Source: Chara braunii (Eukaryota; Streptophyta; Charophyceae; Charales; Characeae). Taken from it: a stretch of 30,153 nt of DNA. The translations under genes were made by a program, and so were the position numbers. This document shows, piece after piece, positions 18,131-29,165 of the stretch. The DNA lies in contig BFEA01000006.1 in NCBI GenBank assembly GCA_003427395.1, positions 3,105,809 to 3,135,961 on the forward strand. The letters are read 5' to 3'. Within the stretch, counting starts at the first letter, position 1; each line of letters begins with the position of its first letter. The notes under the pieces are model-generated. The model did no database searches. It saw nothing but the letters and a program-made list of their open reading frames with translations, and was not told the origin of the DNA.

Positions 18131-18597
18131 GGGTCAATGCTAGTGAACTAGGACAGGAATTCGGTATCTCTGGAAAACTAATGCCTCAGTATTTCGGTCC
18201 CTGGGAAGTCATGGACATAGTTGGGGATGATTTGGATGGTCCTTCCTATGTTATCCGTATCCCTGGCCACTTGCGCACTTACCCTGTTTTTCACGCCTCC
18301 AAGCTTGCACTTTTCGCTGAGACAGATCAATTTCCCTCAAGGAGATCAATGCTGGCCCCATCCATGGATGGCCACGTGGACGTCGACGACATACTGGAAC
18401 ACAGAGATACGCTTGTTCCAAGACCTCTGGGCCGAGGAAGACCTCCGAAACCCACAAGAGAGTACAGAGTCAGATTCAGGCATCACACGGATCCTAAAGA
18501 AGATCGATGGTTCACCATAGAGGAACTGATTGAAACAGCACCTCAAGTGCTAGCTGAATATGAACGACAGTTAAAGGGGAAAGCACCTGCGAAGTAA
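18070..18597 (+). pseudogene. pol: Integrase C-terminal domain with chromodomain-like tail
   Basis: The frame reads FQVGERVWVNAS (GPY/F-type start), YFGPWEVMDIVGD (the GPF/Y motif) and VFHASKLALF, then a linker and a C-terminal YRVRFRHHTDPKEDRWFTIEELIETAPQVLAEYE (quoted here in part as YRVRFRHH and RWFTIEEL). This last piece resembles a chromodomain (YLVRWKGxxxxxxTWEP type) that targets chromoviruses to marked chromatin; some aromatic-cage positions differ. Ends at TAA 18595-18597, 25 bases before the polypurine tract. Confidence 0.8.
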
Positions 18598-18621
18598 GCA
18601 TCTCAGCGGACTTCCGAAGCT

Positions 18622-18634
18622 AAGGAGGATGGAA
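18622..18634 (+). promoter_or_regulatory. Polypurine tract before the 3' LTR
   Basis: A purine-rich AAGGAGGATGGAA lies immediately before the TG of the LTR at 18635. Confidence 0.75.
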
Positions 18635-19404
18635 TGTGAGGATTGAGCCCTCAAAGGGGCCTTGCCGACATGCATATGTTCTGGGCATAGGCCCCCAGCA
18701 TAAGGGGCGCAACTGTATTACCTTGGCCCCATCTGCATTGGGCTTGGGTACATGTACTGGGGCCCAGGCGCAGGCTCAAGGCAGACCGCCCACATGCAAC
18801 ACGGGATATAGGCAAAGCAGGCGAGTGGGCAGGCATCTTGGCGTTTGCGCGCAATGCTGGCACGCTGCTGCGCTAATGCACGTGCTGGAGCAAATGCAGC
18901 GCTAGGAAACCAGGCTGGCCCTAAGCGGTAGAGTGCTGCCTGGGCGCAAGGCGCTGGCAGCCATAGCCAGGCTGCATGAGGGCGCTGGAGGAGGTGACGG
19001 CGAAGGTGGTTCTTCGGGAAGTGAAGGGCGTTGTGTGGGATAACAAGGGAAAGTGAGGGACAAGAGAGAGTGACGTACCTGGTGGAAGAGGAGGTCGGCA
19101 TTGGTGTTGACGTCATCACTAGCTGGTCGTCAAGTCGTCTGGTTGCTTCCATGACTGTAGTTGTAGAATAGGTTGTAGAGTAGATAGGGCGTCTGGCGCC
19201 ATTCAAGAGAGAAGGCTACTTCGGGTTATGTTGTTGGTGTTGCCCGATTGGGCTTGGACATTGACTCACGACTTTTGCTTTATCGTTCTCAAATGGATGA
19301 TTGCTCGGTTCCAATGTGTTATCTGCTCTTGCTTTGACTACCTGGACTTCAGTGTGATTTGCAATTGGGATTTCTTTGCTTCTTCCACATTCATGGTCCT
19401 TGCA
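18635..19404 (+). mobile_element. 3' LTR (770 bp) of the split Ty3/gypsy element
   Basis: Starts TGTGAGGATTGAGCCCTCAA and ends CCTTGCA. It matches the inverted LTR at 11406-12174 along its length with scattered differences. It is preceded by the polypurine tract and the end of pol, so it is the 3' LTR. The next bases are CTTTTTTTG, compatible with a short CTTT(T) target duplication shared with the flank of the 5' LTR. Confidence 0.92.
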
Positions 19405-19493
19405 CTTTTTTTGTTTATGGATGGTTTTTGATGATTTGTGGATGGAATGGGAGAGAGTTTGGGGATGTTGATTAACACACACTCCGGTCTTGC
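19405..19493. other. Short flank between the gypsy element and the LINE
   Basis: 89 bases, no gene. Contains a TGGATGGTTTTTGA word that also occurs near 19847. Confidence 0.4.
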
Positions 19494-20028
19494 TTTTTTT
19501 TTTGGAAAAACTCCCCCACCAGGTTTTAGTGGTGCTGGTAAGAGCAGACACCACTAGCACCTGGGGAGAGGCTCCATCTATTGGTGGGGAGCATCACCTG
19601 CTGGAAAACGGGTCCAGCGTCCCATGTACAAATTGAGAATTCGAGAACAACCGCCGTGTATCCGAAGCATGCTGTGGGAGCCTGCCAGCATTGATTACCC
19701 CGGAGTTCTTGGAGTCCAGGGAATTGACTGAGCAGGCCAAAAACACAGGGGGGGGGACCTCTTCGCCCTGAACCTGGCGCCAAGTGCCTGCTGCTGCACA
19801 CCAGTTCCCCCCCTCCCCCTATCTCTGACTATATCTGCTAACTCTGTGGATGGTTTTTGACCGAGGCGCTCCGTATGTTCATCAATTTGACAGTTCTTTG
19901 TACCACCGCCTCTTCAATCGGCATCAGACCACCGCCTCTTCAGTCTGCCTCAAACCGCCAGATGTCACATGTTTCCCTAGCGGCTACTTCCGCCAATGCC
20001 TTCCATGTATTGTTGTCCGGGGCCTTGG
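19494..20028 (-). other. LINE 3' untranslated region with terminal stem-loop and A-tail
   Basis: Runs from the end of ORF2 to the A-tail. Close to the tail, TAGTGGTG (19527-19534) can pair with CACCACTA (19549-19556) across a 14-nt loop. The element body ends GGGGGAGTTTTTCC before the A-run on the minus strand. Such 3' hairpins can be the recognition element for the LINE reverse transcriptase during target-primed reverse transcription. Confidence 0.7.
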
Positions 20029-23000
20029 TCACCCTGCACCATACCATTGCATGTTGACCATTGCCAGCTGGTGGGGCGGGAATGGGTCGGGAAAGTCAGT
20101 GGATGGGCTCAGCGGGATCTCCTGTCCCACCGTAGTCCAGTCTCTGAAGCAGATAAGATAGTCTCTCCTGAACTCGTCGTGGTTACATTCCTGAGTGGGT
20201 GCACCGTCCCATCGGACGACGGCGATCCAGCCCCCTTTCTCACTGCCCAACCAGTCCCACGAAAATCTCTGAATTGCTTGTTTTATGTCTTTGGGTGTCT
20301 GAAATAGATCAAGTTGGTTTTTGACTTCTTGCCATTGTACCCTGAGTTCTTGTTGGATGAATTGTTTTATCATGTCTGTTACTTCCTCCCCAGCTATGCG
20401 GACCCCCTCTATTGCAAGGATGCAGCGTTTTCTCCAGAGGGCCCACATGACTGCTCTCCTCCCTAACTTGAACATGTTGTTTTCAAAGGTGTTGCATGTG
20501 GGGGAGGACCATGTTTCGCATAATATGGCTCTCCAGTCCCATGGCCAGTTGGAGCCTGTGGCTAACCGTGTCTAGATTCTATCCCACCACCACCATGTAA
20601 GTACAACTCCTGGGCACTGCATGTATATATGTTCTATGGTCTCCGGGATTCTGCGGGAGGGAGTGTGGCATGACTTACACCATGGTAGCACCCGTCCCTT
20701 TTGCTCTAGATATGTACGGTCTATCAGCCAATCGTTGGTGGGCAGGCAGCGATGTTCTATCTGCCATTGTAGCGAAGCCATCTTTGCCGATCTGGACCTT
20801 GTGGTGGAGAACCATCAGATTGGGCGGAGAGCTTCCTTTCCTACGTTCAGGTGAGACATCCAGCGGTCCTTTACCCTTTCTTTTATATTCACTTTTGGGC
20901 GCAACAGCCAATAGGTAGCCTTTACCGTTAAGGTATGCAACTTCATATTCTCCTCGGTCCTGCGTTTTCGTGGGGGGGACCACTGCCACTCTTCGGGCTC
21001 AAATGGGAGCTCGGCCACGGGGGTGTCTGGCTGATATGCGATCCACACATCTTTGTCTTGTAACACCCGGATCCTATGCAGGTCAGAGTTTCTCCACCAT
21101 CTTACCACGTCTGGGGTGTATCGGGTGAGCACATTTTCGTTACCAATGTGGAAGAGGGTGGTCAGGGCTTCGTCCGTACGCACCTCTATCACGTTGCCTA
21201 CACTCTCCGGATCGCCCGGGGCGGCTACCTAGTCCCCTTCTGCCAACTGCGGCCCTTTGCGCAAAATGCGGACCCAGTCCAGGGGGATGGCAAAGACCAG
21301 GGTTTCGATGTGTTCTTCCACTTTGTGACAATACTTCGGCGTGGTCCTTAGTTGCTGTGCTGATTTCCAGTCCCCCATTTGTGTGTCCCATATATCTTTT
21401 ATTCTGGTTACACCTTTTTTAACCCAGTCGTTCCACGGGGTGCTTGTACTGCAGTACACTCTACTGTTCCGATCTGTTATCCGTCTGTTACCAAAAACTG
21501 GTTGGCGTACCACCTCTTCCCACCTGGTTGGTGGGACTTTGTCGGGTAACGGGAGTTGTCGCCAGGCATGCAGTACTCGGGGCCAGAAGTCGTCCCTGAC
21601 CAGATCTGCGTAGGTTGTGTCTTGGCCGGGGGTTTGTGCATTTCGACGGGACCGTGGTATTGGCCAGTGGAGGTCTTCCAGCCAGGTTAGTGGGTTAACT
21701 TCCTGTGGTGCCTGCGGGGAAAGCCTCGCTATTTGTTCCAAAGCGAGGGCGTGACAGGGGAGGTGTTGAGTGAAGAGCAGTCTCCGGATCCATTGGATTG
21801 TCAATGCCTTGATCTGGGTATCCGGGTCTAAGATCCCCAGGCCCCCTTTGTCTTTAGGTTGAATCACCGAAAGCCAGGCCACCCTGTTAATAACAGTTGG
21901 GAGTTCTCCATTGCCTCTCCATAGCAGGGCTGTTACCTGTCACTTTAGTGATCGAACGGCCTCCTTGTTGAGGGCCAGATTGCAGATTTATACCAGAGGG
22001 CCCACACTGTTGATTGTCAGCGCCCTGCCAATAAGAGAGGTATGACTGTCGTTCCAGTGGGCTAACTTTTCCAGGGCAGGCTTGAGAATCCACTCGTCGT
22101 TCGCTGCGGGCTTGCCTAGTGCTGTTAGCATGATCCCCAACACCCTAACCGGGGTCGTTTCTGGGAGCCACTTGACCCGCGGGAATTCGGGGGGGCGCAC
22201 TCCTTGATGGTGGATCCACCATCCCAGGGTTTTATTACCCCAGTTGACTGTCATGTCTGAGACCGTTGTAAACCGTTCGAACAATCGCCTGATCTCTTCC
22301 ATGTTTGCTGCAGTTGCGTCGACCATGAGCGTCAAATCGTCCGCAAACATTGAACAAATCAGGATTGCTTCTTCTGGGATGACAGAGATCTGCAGTTTCC
22401 TGAGATCTTTGTTAGCTCGGAGGTTCGCTACCAATGCCTCCATCACGATTATAAATAGGAAGGGTGCTAGAGGGTCCCCCTGGCGGACCGACCGCTGCAG
22501 TGGGAAGGGTGGCGCAATCCTTCCATTGACTTGAACACTCGTGGTAGCATTGTGGTGCAATATTGTGATCCAGCGTCAAAAAACTGGCCCTATGTTCATT
22601 TTCTCCATACATTTGTCCAGGAATAGCCAGTCCACGTGGTCATAGGCTTTTTCAAAGCCTATGAAGACCACGGCTGCATTCTGTTTGTCCTGTCTTGTCA
22701 ACTTGAGTAGTCCATTACCTAATAGTATGTTATCGTGGATCCTGTGCCTTTTGATGAACCCGGTTTGCGTCAGATGGATAATGTCTTCCAAGACCGGGAG
22801 CAACCGATTTGCAAGGGCCTTTGCTAACATTTTATAGATGACTGTGAGCAAAGTTATTGGTCTGTAGTTTCGAATGTCCATCTTATCTCCCTTTTTGTGT
22901 AACAAAGTGAGAACTCCCTGCCTCACCAACTCCCCCATGCTCCCTGTTTCCCATACCTCCTGGTAGAACTCCATGAGGTCCGGGGCCACTTGAGTCTTGA

Positions 23001-24613
23001 TGGTCTCCCAGAATTCCTTTGGAAACCCATCAATGTCCGGCGTCTTCTCTTCTTCCATCTGCAACATCGCCGTCCATATCTCCTCCTTGGACAGGGGACA
23101 GTCCAGATCCATTTTTTGCTGGCCTGTCAGGGTCTTCCACAGTGGTAACAAGAACTCCCCAATTTCTTTCTCCCTAACATTCCTCTCCTGCCGGGCGCAT
23201 CGTGAGGTGAACAGGTCTTGGAAAAAGGATCTTGCTATTTGTGCGCAGTGGGGGGTAGAGGTGATGATATCTTGATGTCCAGTTTGTGGATCATATAGCG
23301 CTTCGATGGTTGTTCTGTGCGAGCGTACACGGGCCATACTAAAGAATCTTTTATCCATTGTTCCTTTAGTGTGGTACTTTGTCAGTCATCCTCTTATTCA
23401 TGCTCCTTCCCAGCGTTGTGTGGCAAAGGTATGAAATCGCTGTCTCAGTGTCTGCATTTCTGAGTATACTGCGGATGGTAAATTTTGGATATCGCTAGGC
23501 TGGTCCTGTTGCTCAAGTTGTTGCAGTTGTTGATGTAGCTCAATCTCCTGTTGATGTTTTTTGGCTGCCAGTAGTTTAGAATATTCTTGGCATTTCTTAC
23601 CCAGGTAAAACTGACCGTTATTGAACCAATTTATTGTCTGTTGGAAGTGTTGTTTTTGCATGTGCCAGTAGTTCCAGCAGTCCGCAATGTAGCTGTGAAA
23701 AGTTTGCTGTTGCAAAATGTAGGTGTTGAGTTTGTAGAAGCCCGGTCCCCAATCGGGTTTCTTTCGAAAGGATAGAGTGACCGTGCACATTTTGTGATCA
23801 AGGCCCGGGTATGGGCTTGCAGGCAAGATCGCTGCCAAAAGCAGAGATCCTCCCATGTCTTCCGAGATGAGGATTAGGTCAATCCTGGATCTTGACTGGC
23901 TTTCAGTTCCGGTCTTCCTTAAACATGAGTAAAGTCTTGTATCTGGATTCAATATCCGGAAGGAGTCAAAGAGTTTCAGTGAGAGGCATAAATCGTTTAC
24001 AATCCGCTCATCCTCCTCCACGTACACCGGGGCCGGGGAGGGGGTCCGCCATCTGTCCATCCATCGATCCGGGGCTGCGTTGCAGTCCCCTGCTATAATG
24101 ACCGGGACCCCTTCCGGTATTTGTGCTTTGATATTTTCAAAGAAGATTCTTCTCTCGCTTATTGTGTTAGGGGCGTAGATACACACTATACATACAATTT
24201 CGATTTCCAGCGTAACCAGGATAGATACCCACCTGCCTTCCTCTTGGTCCATCACCCTGTGAACTGGGTCTGCCCGGGACTCCGGGGGGGATCCAGATGG
24301 CCACCCCAGCACTTCCAGGTTTCGGGGCATGGGCCCTGAAGGCACGGTATGGCCAGATCATTTTGTGAGCGCGATTGTGCTCTGGGGTGTCCATTAGGTG
24401 TGTTTCCTGGACACAGACTATATTTGGCCAATCCCGTCCCCTTACTCCTTTCATCAAGTCCTAGATTGCATTTTGTTTCTCTGGTTTACAGGAGGCCAGG
24501 CCGCTCACATTCAACGAGCGCAGGTCCAGATCAGCCGTTCTCCTGCATTGGTTCCAGATGCGATCTTTCCCATACACGGCCCTGACCGGGTCAATCTTGC
24601 TGGCATTATTCAT
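20029..24613 (-). pseudogene. LINE ORF2: endonuclease, reverse transcriptase, RVT zinc finger
   Basis: Starts at ATG 24613 (MNNASKIDPVRAV). Endonuclease motifs: LNVSGL (about 24510), CVQETHL (about 24405), IYAPN (about 24170), AGDCNAAPD (about 24085), SRIDLIL (about 23885) and LDHKM (about 23795, normally SDH). RT motifs: TPDIDGFPKEFW, GDKMDIRNYRPITLL, TGFIKRHRIHDNI, motif A FIGFEKAYDHVDW (about 22650), SVRQGDPLAPFLF (about 22480) and FADD (22331-22348). The tail has WLSVIQPKDKGGLGI (about 21870) and a zinc-binding HRCLPTNDWL...CKSC...HIYMQCP (20750-20600). The first part is in a different frame from the rest; the change falls at a run of seven G at 24284-24290. From there to 20029 one frame is kept, broken only by stops (for example 23398, 22576, 21988, 21229, 20815, 20572), plus TAG at 24461-24463. 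Motif A lacks its catalytic Asp (Gly instead). Confidence 0.92.
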
Positions 24614-24738
24614 GGTACCCCTTTATTTCTTTTCTACAGGCGGGACCACGGCAGTTGGTCCCAATCCCAGTCGTGGCCCTATCTAAGGAGAGTACATAGA
24701 TATCTCGGGACATCTTGTTCGGTCCAGGTGTCGCTGTG

Positions 24739-27406
24739 TCAAATCTTGACAATTTGTAGGTTTAGCATTTGGGCGCGGGTGTGCCATCCCGCCTCCTTGG
24801 TCGGGCCGTTTGTGATCGTGGCCACTGGCCGCAAAGATTCGGCAATGTAAGATTCCAGTTTCATTTGCAGAATTTCTGCCGCCGCATCAGATTGGCTGGT
24901 TTGTGGCTCCGCCCAAAAAGACGACCAACCTTGGAGCGTGATGGCCCCCGTTTGCCATTCTCTTCTGGGAGCAAGCCCACCTCCCATTTCTCGTTTTTCT
25001 TTCGCACTGGGATAAGCAGCATAGCATTCTGCGACAGCGGGCCAGCGTCACGCCCGGTCTCAACCAGCTGTCTGAGTTTTCTTTTCCGCACCAGATCTAA
25101 TGGCACGCTCTCATCCGGGTCCGGGGGGTCCGGGCCCGGTGGTAGAGCCGGGTGTTGGGATTCATGTTCATTCCTTGTCTCGGCCCTTGCTCCCTCCTGT
25201 CCTGTGTCTGTTGTTGCTGCTGCTTGTGGTGCTGCTTGTGGTGGCTGGAATCATGCAAAAACTATTGTCATCAGTCTGTGCCATGCTTCCGTCCACCTCA
25301 CCCCGGGTTGCAGTCCCTTTTCCAGTACGGTCTTAAGGGAGGCGCTTGTGTCTAGCATTGGGAACAGTTCCAAGTATGTTTTATCCCGGAATTCATCGGT
25401 GAGGGGGCCGTGTTTCACTTTCAAGTTCCCCATCAACCATTCTGCAATGGCAACCAGGTTCTGTTCCGTGGGTTAGTGCTGCGGTGGCGCCCCTTCTTCC
25501 TCACCTTCTGGCCTGTTTTCCATGTCTAAGCCCTCCGGTGTCGTACTGGCGTTTACCGGGAGGGGGTCGACTTCCATTGGTTCTGAGTCAAAGGCCGCTT
25601 GGAAGGGGTCAGTGTCCGTGGTTTGTTCGACTTGAAGGTTCCTTTCTGCTCTCCCCCGATCTTGTTCTAGACTCCCGTCCTCACGCGGCCCTGCGGGGAT
25701 TGAGTATAAGACCGTCTCTTGTGTTGGTGTTTCCTTTTCTTTTGTGCTCTTTCCCCTTGTCACCTCGGTCATGCTCTGTTGTGTCTGCTCAGACGAAGTA
25801 AGTTGCTTCTTTTGAGCCCTGGTTCCATCTGTGTCTTCTTCTTCTGAGATATACTGTCTGGCCGCGGGACCTGGGGTGGCTCGGGGCCACCTGTCGTCAT
25901 CTTGCGACGGTCCGGGTTCCGTCTGTTGTGTTGGAACCCACATTCCTTTTCCACCTTTCTTCCCTACCGTTTTCCAGCCTGTGTTTTCCAGGTTTCCTTG
26001 CGAGGGAGTTTCCCGTATCTTCTCCTCCACCGGGGCCGGGGGGTCCATGTGTTCAGGGGGCGTGAGGCCCAGTCCGGTTTGCCCGCTTTCTGGGCCTCCG
26101 GTTCGCCCGCTTTCTCCCATTTCCACCCTGTTGACGTACCATCCCTCGTACGGTCCTCAATGTACACCCATCCTTCATGTCCCGGGTCTACCGTTCTCCA
26201 ATGGGTTGTTTTGACCGGGTTCCTCAACAGTCTCCCCATCGGTCGGGTTCTTTTTTGCGGATGCTGTGGGCAGATGTACTCCGTACTCAGATGGCCGTAT
26301 GCCTTGCATTTATGGCACCACGGCCTCAGTTTATGCGCTGTGTGAATCAAGTACTCTTTCCCCCCCACCTGATACGGGATCATGTCATCTAAGGAGAATG
26401 GTTGGCCCTGGGGAAAGTCCAGTGCCAACATTAGGTAGTCATCCCTCTTGGCCACGGAAGAGGGGAGGGGGTCTATGAATGCGACAATGTCGTACATCAG
26501 TCCGAAGTCATACACGAAAGTCGCTTGGATTTCGACTGGGATATGACGGAATTCTACCCAGTGGAAATCCTGCATCAGCTGTGCCCTCCTCTCTTCCGGC
26601 CCCAATCTTCGCTGTGGCATCCACGGGTAAATCCAAACCTCCGATCTCTCACAACGAAGACGCTTCCACCCATCAATCACGGTTTTATCAGATTCATTCA
26701 TACATAATACCGTGAACAGGGTGTTGGAGACCGGTTGGATCAAGAACTGGTCACGGGCGAAGTCAGCACTTTTTTTCAGTGCTTCCAATCGATGGCCAAT
26801 CCATTTCACCTTATCGTTGACAGATTTGAAAGCAGTGTCGTCATGGAACACCCAGTTGTTTGCGTGTTTCCTATAGATCTCATCCCAGCACACAATGCCA
26901 TTTTTGGGGTAGGCTTTAACCATGACCTGCTTTCCACCCTGCGTCACCACTCGTGTTTCTGATGGGAGCAGGAATTTCATCAGGAAGAAGGCCCGGGCCG
27001 GGGGCAGTCCCTCCATAGGGATATTAAGGTTTCCGGTCCGCGGGCTACCCTGGCCCCGTTGGATGGTGAGAGTTTGACCCTGGTGTGGAGTACAAAGTCT
27101 GTCCGCCCAGGTGAGTTGCGGCCGGTCGCTGGGGGCCTTCCCCTTATGCGATGTTTGTCCCCGGGATTCCATCTGTTGCTCCTCCTCCGTCAATACCCCT
27201 GTGTCCCCCATCTGCTGTATTTCCTTGTTGAGATCTTCCATCCGGTGCTGGGGGGCCGGTAGGGCTGACGTTTTCGGGGGCTTATTCTGCTGAGACCAGC
27301 GTTTGAGCCGGAGCTGTTCGTCAGCCAGTTGCCTCATGGCTCCGCTGTAGAAGAGCATAGAATCCAATCGTTTGTGTGCTCGCTGCAGCCTGTTAGTTGG
27401 TCTCAT
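24739..27406 (-). pseudogene. LINE ORF1: RNA-binding protein with DUF4283-like region and zinc knuckle
   Basis: Starts at ATG 27406 (MRPTNRLQRAHKRLDSM) with a basic, helical N-terminus. Residues about 140-340 look like the DUF4283-type RNA-binding domain of plant LINE ORF1 proteins (WVFHDDTAFKSVNDKVKWI; FHWVEFRHIPVEIQ; DDYLMLALDFPQGQPF). A knuckle follows at about 365-382, WCHKCKAYGHLSTEYIC, with spacing CX2CX4HX5C, one residue longer than usual before the last Cys. A frameshift near 26100-26126 moves to the frame that continues (NTGWKTVGKKGGKG) through an acidic Glu/Thr/Gln-rich linker. TAA 25473-25475 and TGA 25251-25253 interrupt this frame, and another frameshift near 24930-24987 leads to a final stop at 24739, 125 bases before ORF2. 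Its product would coat LINE RNA. The C-terminal extension is unfamiliar. Confidence 0.8.
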
Positions 27407-28195
27407 GATGTCGTTTTTTGTGATCTCTCTGTCCTGTATTATAATTGCAATTTTTTTTTTACGTTGGGTTGTGGTACGTGGTTTTCTATTTATATTTTTT
27501 GTTATTTTTTACAGAGTTTTTCATCCAGAAATTAGAAATTCCTAGACCTTTGTCTCTCTCTGAGATGTACGTTTTTGTTGTTCTTACACCATGGCTTGAT
27601 TTCTTTCTACCGCTGTGACCGATGGTTAGCAATTCAGCGAAATTCGGGGGGTGGTCGGGGTCTGCCTCTTGTTGCACATCAAAACTCACCCTCGTACTAC
27701 TTTCTCTGTCACCTTTCCCCGGGTTACCCGTTTCCTTCTCCGACTGCCTGCAAGCCAATGTTGCGTTTCCCTGCACCCCCACCCTTCTTCTCCCCTTACC
27801 CTCGTGTTTCCCAGCGCCGCCCTCTCGTCCCTCTACACTCTCCTATTCCTCACTTTCTTATCTGGATTCGATGGTGTTTTCAGTGTGCAATCTCGGGTTG
27901 TCGTCGCTTGCTAGCTGCCTGTGTTGGCAGATTTGAGCGGCCAGGATCAGGCTCGTACTAAAGAGCTATTCTTTTCTGTGGTCCGATAATTTGTTGGTGG
28001 TTCTTTATTCATACATAGCCTAATTATTTGCCCTGCTGTAGAGCATGGGCTCTGTTGATGAAGGTATGTTTGTGGGTGGCCACATTTTTTGGGGGCGGAA
28101 ATGTTTGTTTGGAGTCATGGTCACGGTATCTTCACGAGGAGGCTCAGAGAGTCCACATGGAAGGTGGTGGTGCTTCCATGGTGTTTTAAGCAGTA
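27407..28195 (-). other. Probable LINE 5' leader and unassigned flank
   Basis: No gene is convincing. Directly upstream of ORF1 (minus strand) are T- and A-rich tracts (for example a T run near 27450-27460). A C/T-rich plus-strand stretch at 27600-27900 holds short frames without recognisable motifs. The LINE 5' end must lie somewhere here but no junction is visible. Confidence 0.4.
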
Positions 28196-28654
28196 GTGCT
28201 CCTGATGTGGCGGAGCCTTGTGTTAGGTATTGAAAGGCCTTCCACGATTCAGACCCGAAATTCGAGTTTCAGGGTCAGAGGCCTCGGCCAAGAAAGGCCA
28301 CGACGGTCAGTTTCAGAAAAGTCACTGTCGGGTACCTTAGCAGTCAAGTCCAACAGGCATCCGGCAAACAGTCACATCTCGGGGGTAAAATCACGTCTCT
28401 TAATGATATTGGAAAGTCACATCCCATGGGCAAAGGACACTTCACAGGCAAGCGTTGTGTTCCAGAGGCAGGAGTCACAAACCACAGTCAAAAGCCATGT
28501 GCCACAATCGAAAAGTCGTGAAGGCCCAAGCAGCAGCGCACCGATGGAAATTCGGGAAAGGTACCAGGCCCTGACATTCGAAAGCAAACAGGCCGTGGGG
28601 ATGTGGTACCGGAACCAAGTCAATCCCCAAGAAGCAGAGGCTGGCACGAGTTGA
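28196..28654 (+). CDS. Hypothetical open frame, 152 codons, uncertain
   Basis: An uninterrupted frame with a Ser/Arg/Gln-rich composition (LGQERPRRSVSEKSLSG; FQRQESQTTVKSHVPQSKS; MEIRERYQALTFESK). In the DNA, AGTCACA/AGTCACAT-type words recur across 28370-28500, so the composition may reflect a degenerate repeat rather than selection for protein. No signal peptide, membrane segment or known domain is seen. It may be part of an unrecognised element or simply a chance open frame. Confidence 0.15.
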   Translation: MLLMWRSLVLGIERPSTIQTRNSSFRVRGLGQERPRRSVSEKSLSGTLAVKSNRHPANSHISGVKSRLLMILESHIPWAKDTSQASVVFQRQESQTTVKSHVPQSKSREGPSSSAPMEIRERYQALTFESKQAVGMWYRNQVNPQEAEAGTS

Positions 28655-29165
28655 AGTTCAGTCCAAGACAATAGACTGCCCAGCCACCTCATTGGGCAGA
28701 TTGCTCATTCGCATGAAGTGTGGAAGTGCTGGTGCACTTGTGCGCTATTGTGAGGAGCGAAGCGCTGAGCCAGGGAGCTGCGCTAGTAGAGAGAGAGAGA
28801 GGGAGCAGCGATAGCTGCCCAGCGCTGGCAGAGGGAAGGCAGCCATAGCTGCGCCAGTGCTAGGAGTTAGCAGTAGACCTCAGAGTGGTTAGTAGAGTTA
28901 GCAGTGGATGTATTCAGAGTTGGTCCTTGAGTGGTCGAGAGTTTGAGTGCAAGTAGGGAGAGAAGATACTGGATACTTGGGTTTGCACTGTTGAGCGCCT
29001 GTGACTGAAACTCTTAATTGCTTGTATAATAATTCGTTGGAACTCTAAGCTGCGCTTACCTTGTCTTTGTTTCTCTGGCCTCCAGTGTGAACTTCGTGTG
29101 AACTCTTTCGTGCATGGTGTGTGATTGAGTGCACTCATTGGTGGTGAACTGAGAGGTTCACTGCA
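28655..29165. other. Unassigned, LTR-like style but no boundaries found
   Basis: Contains a small hairpin (CTGCCC ... GGGCAG, about 28677-28700), a (GA)n stretch near 28787-28802, and CAGCGCTGG/GCAGCCATAGCTG words that resemble words in the LTR of the split gypsy element (near 11840-11880 and 18950-18970). A TATAAT-like word lies near 29024. No gene. Confidence 0.3.

Larger units (their letters stand above)
19494..27406 (-). mobile_element. Plant-type LINE, nearly full length, dead
   Basis: On the minus strand the order is ORF1 (27406 to about 24739), ORF2 (24613 to 20029), a 3' untranslated region and a tail of 10 A (T run 19494-19503). ORF2 has an apurinic-type endonuclease, an RT and a C-terminal RVT zinc finger, the standard plan of plant L1-clade LINEs. 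The 5' boundary is not resolved: sequence upstream of ORF1 to about 27950 may be its leader. I could not find a target duplication of the bases left of 19494. Many stops and three or more frameshifts show it is inactive. Confidence 0.92.

Noticed and set aside
9679-19404. Two separate gypsy elements inserted head to head
   Set aside because: Possible, but the halves are reciprocal at the same gag position, each part occurs once, and LTR lengths match. A single split element needs fewer coincidences.
27575-27961. 128-codon plus-strand frame as a gene
   Set aside because: C/T-rich composition opens several overlapping frames at once, and no motif or splice context supports one of them.
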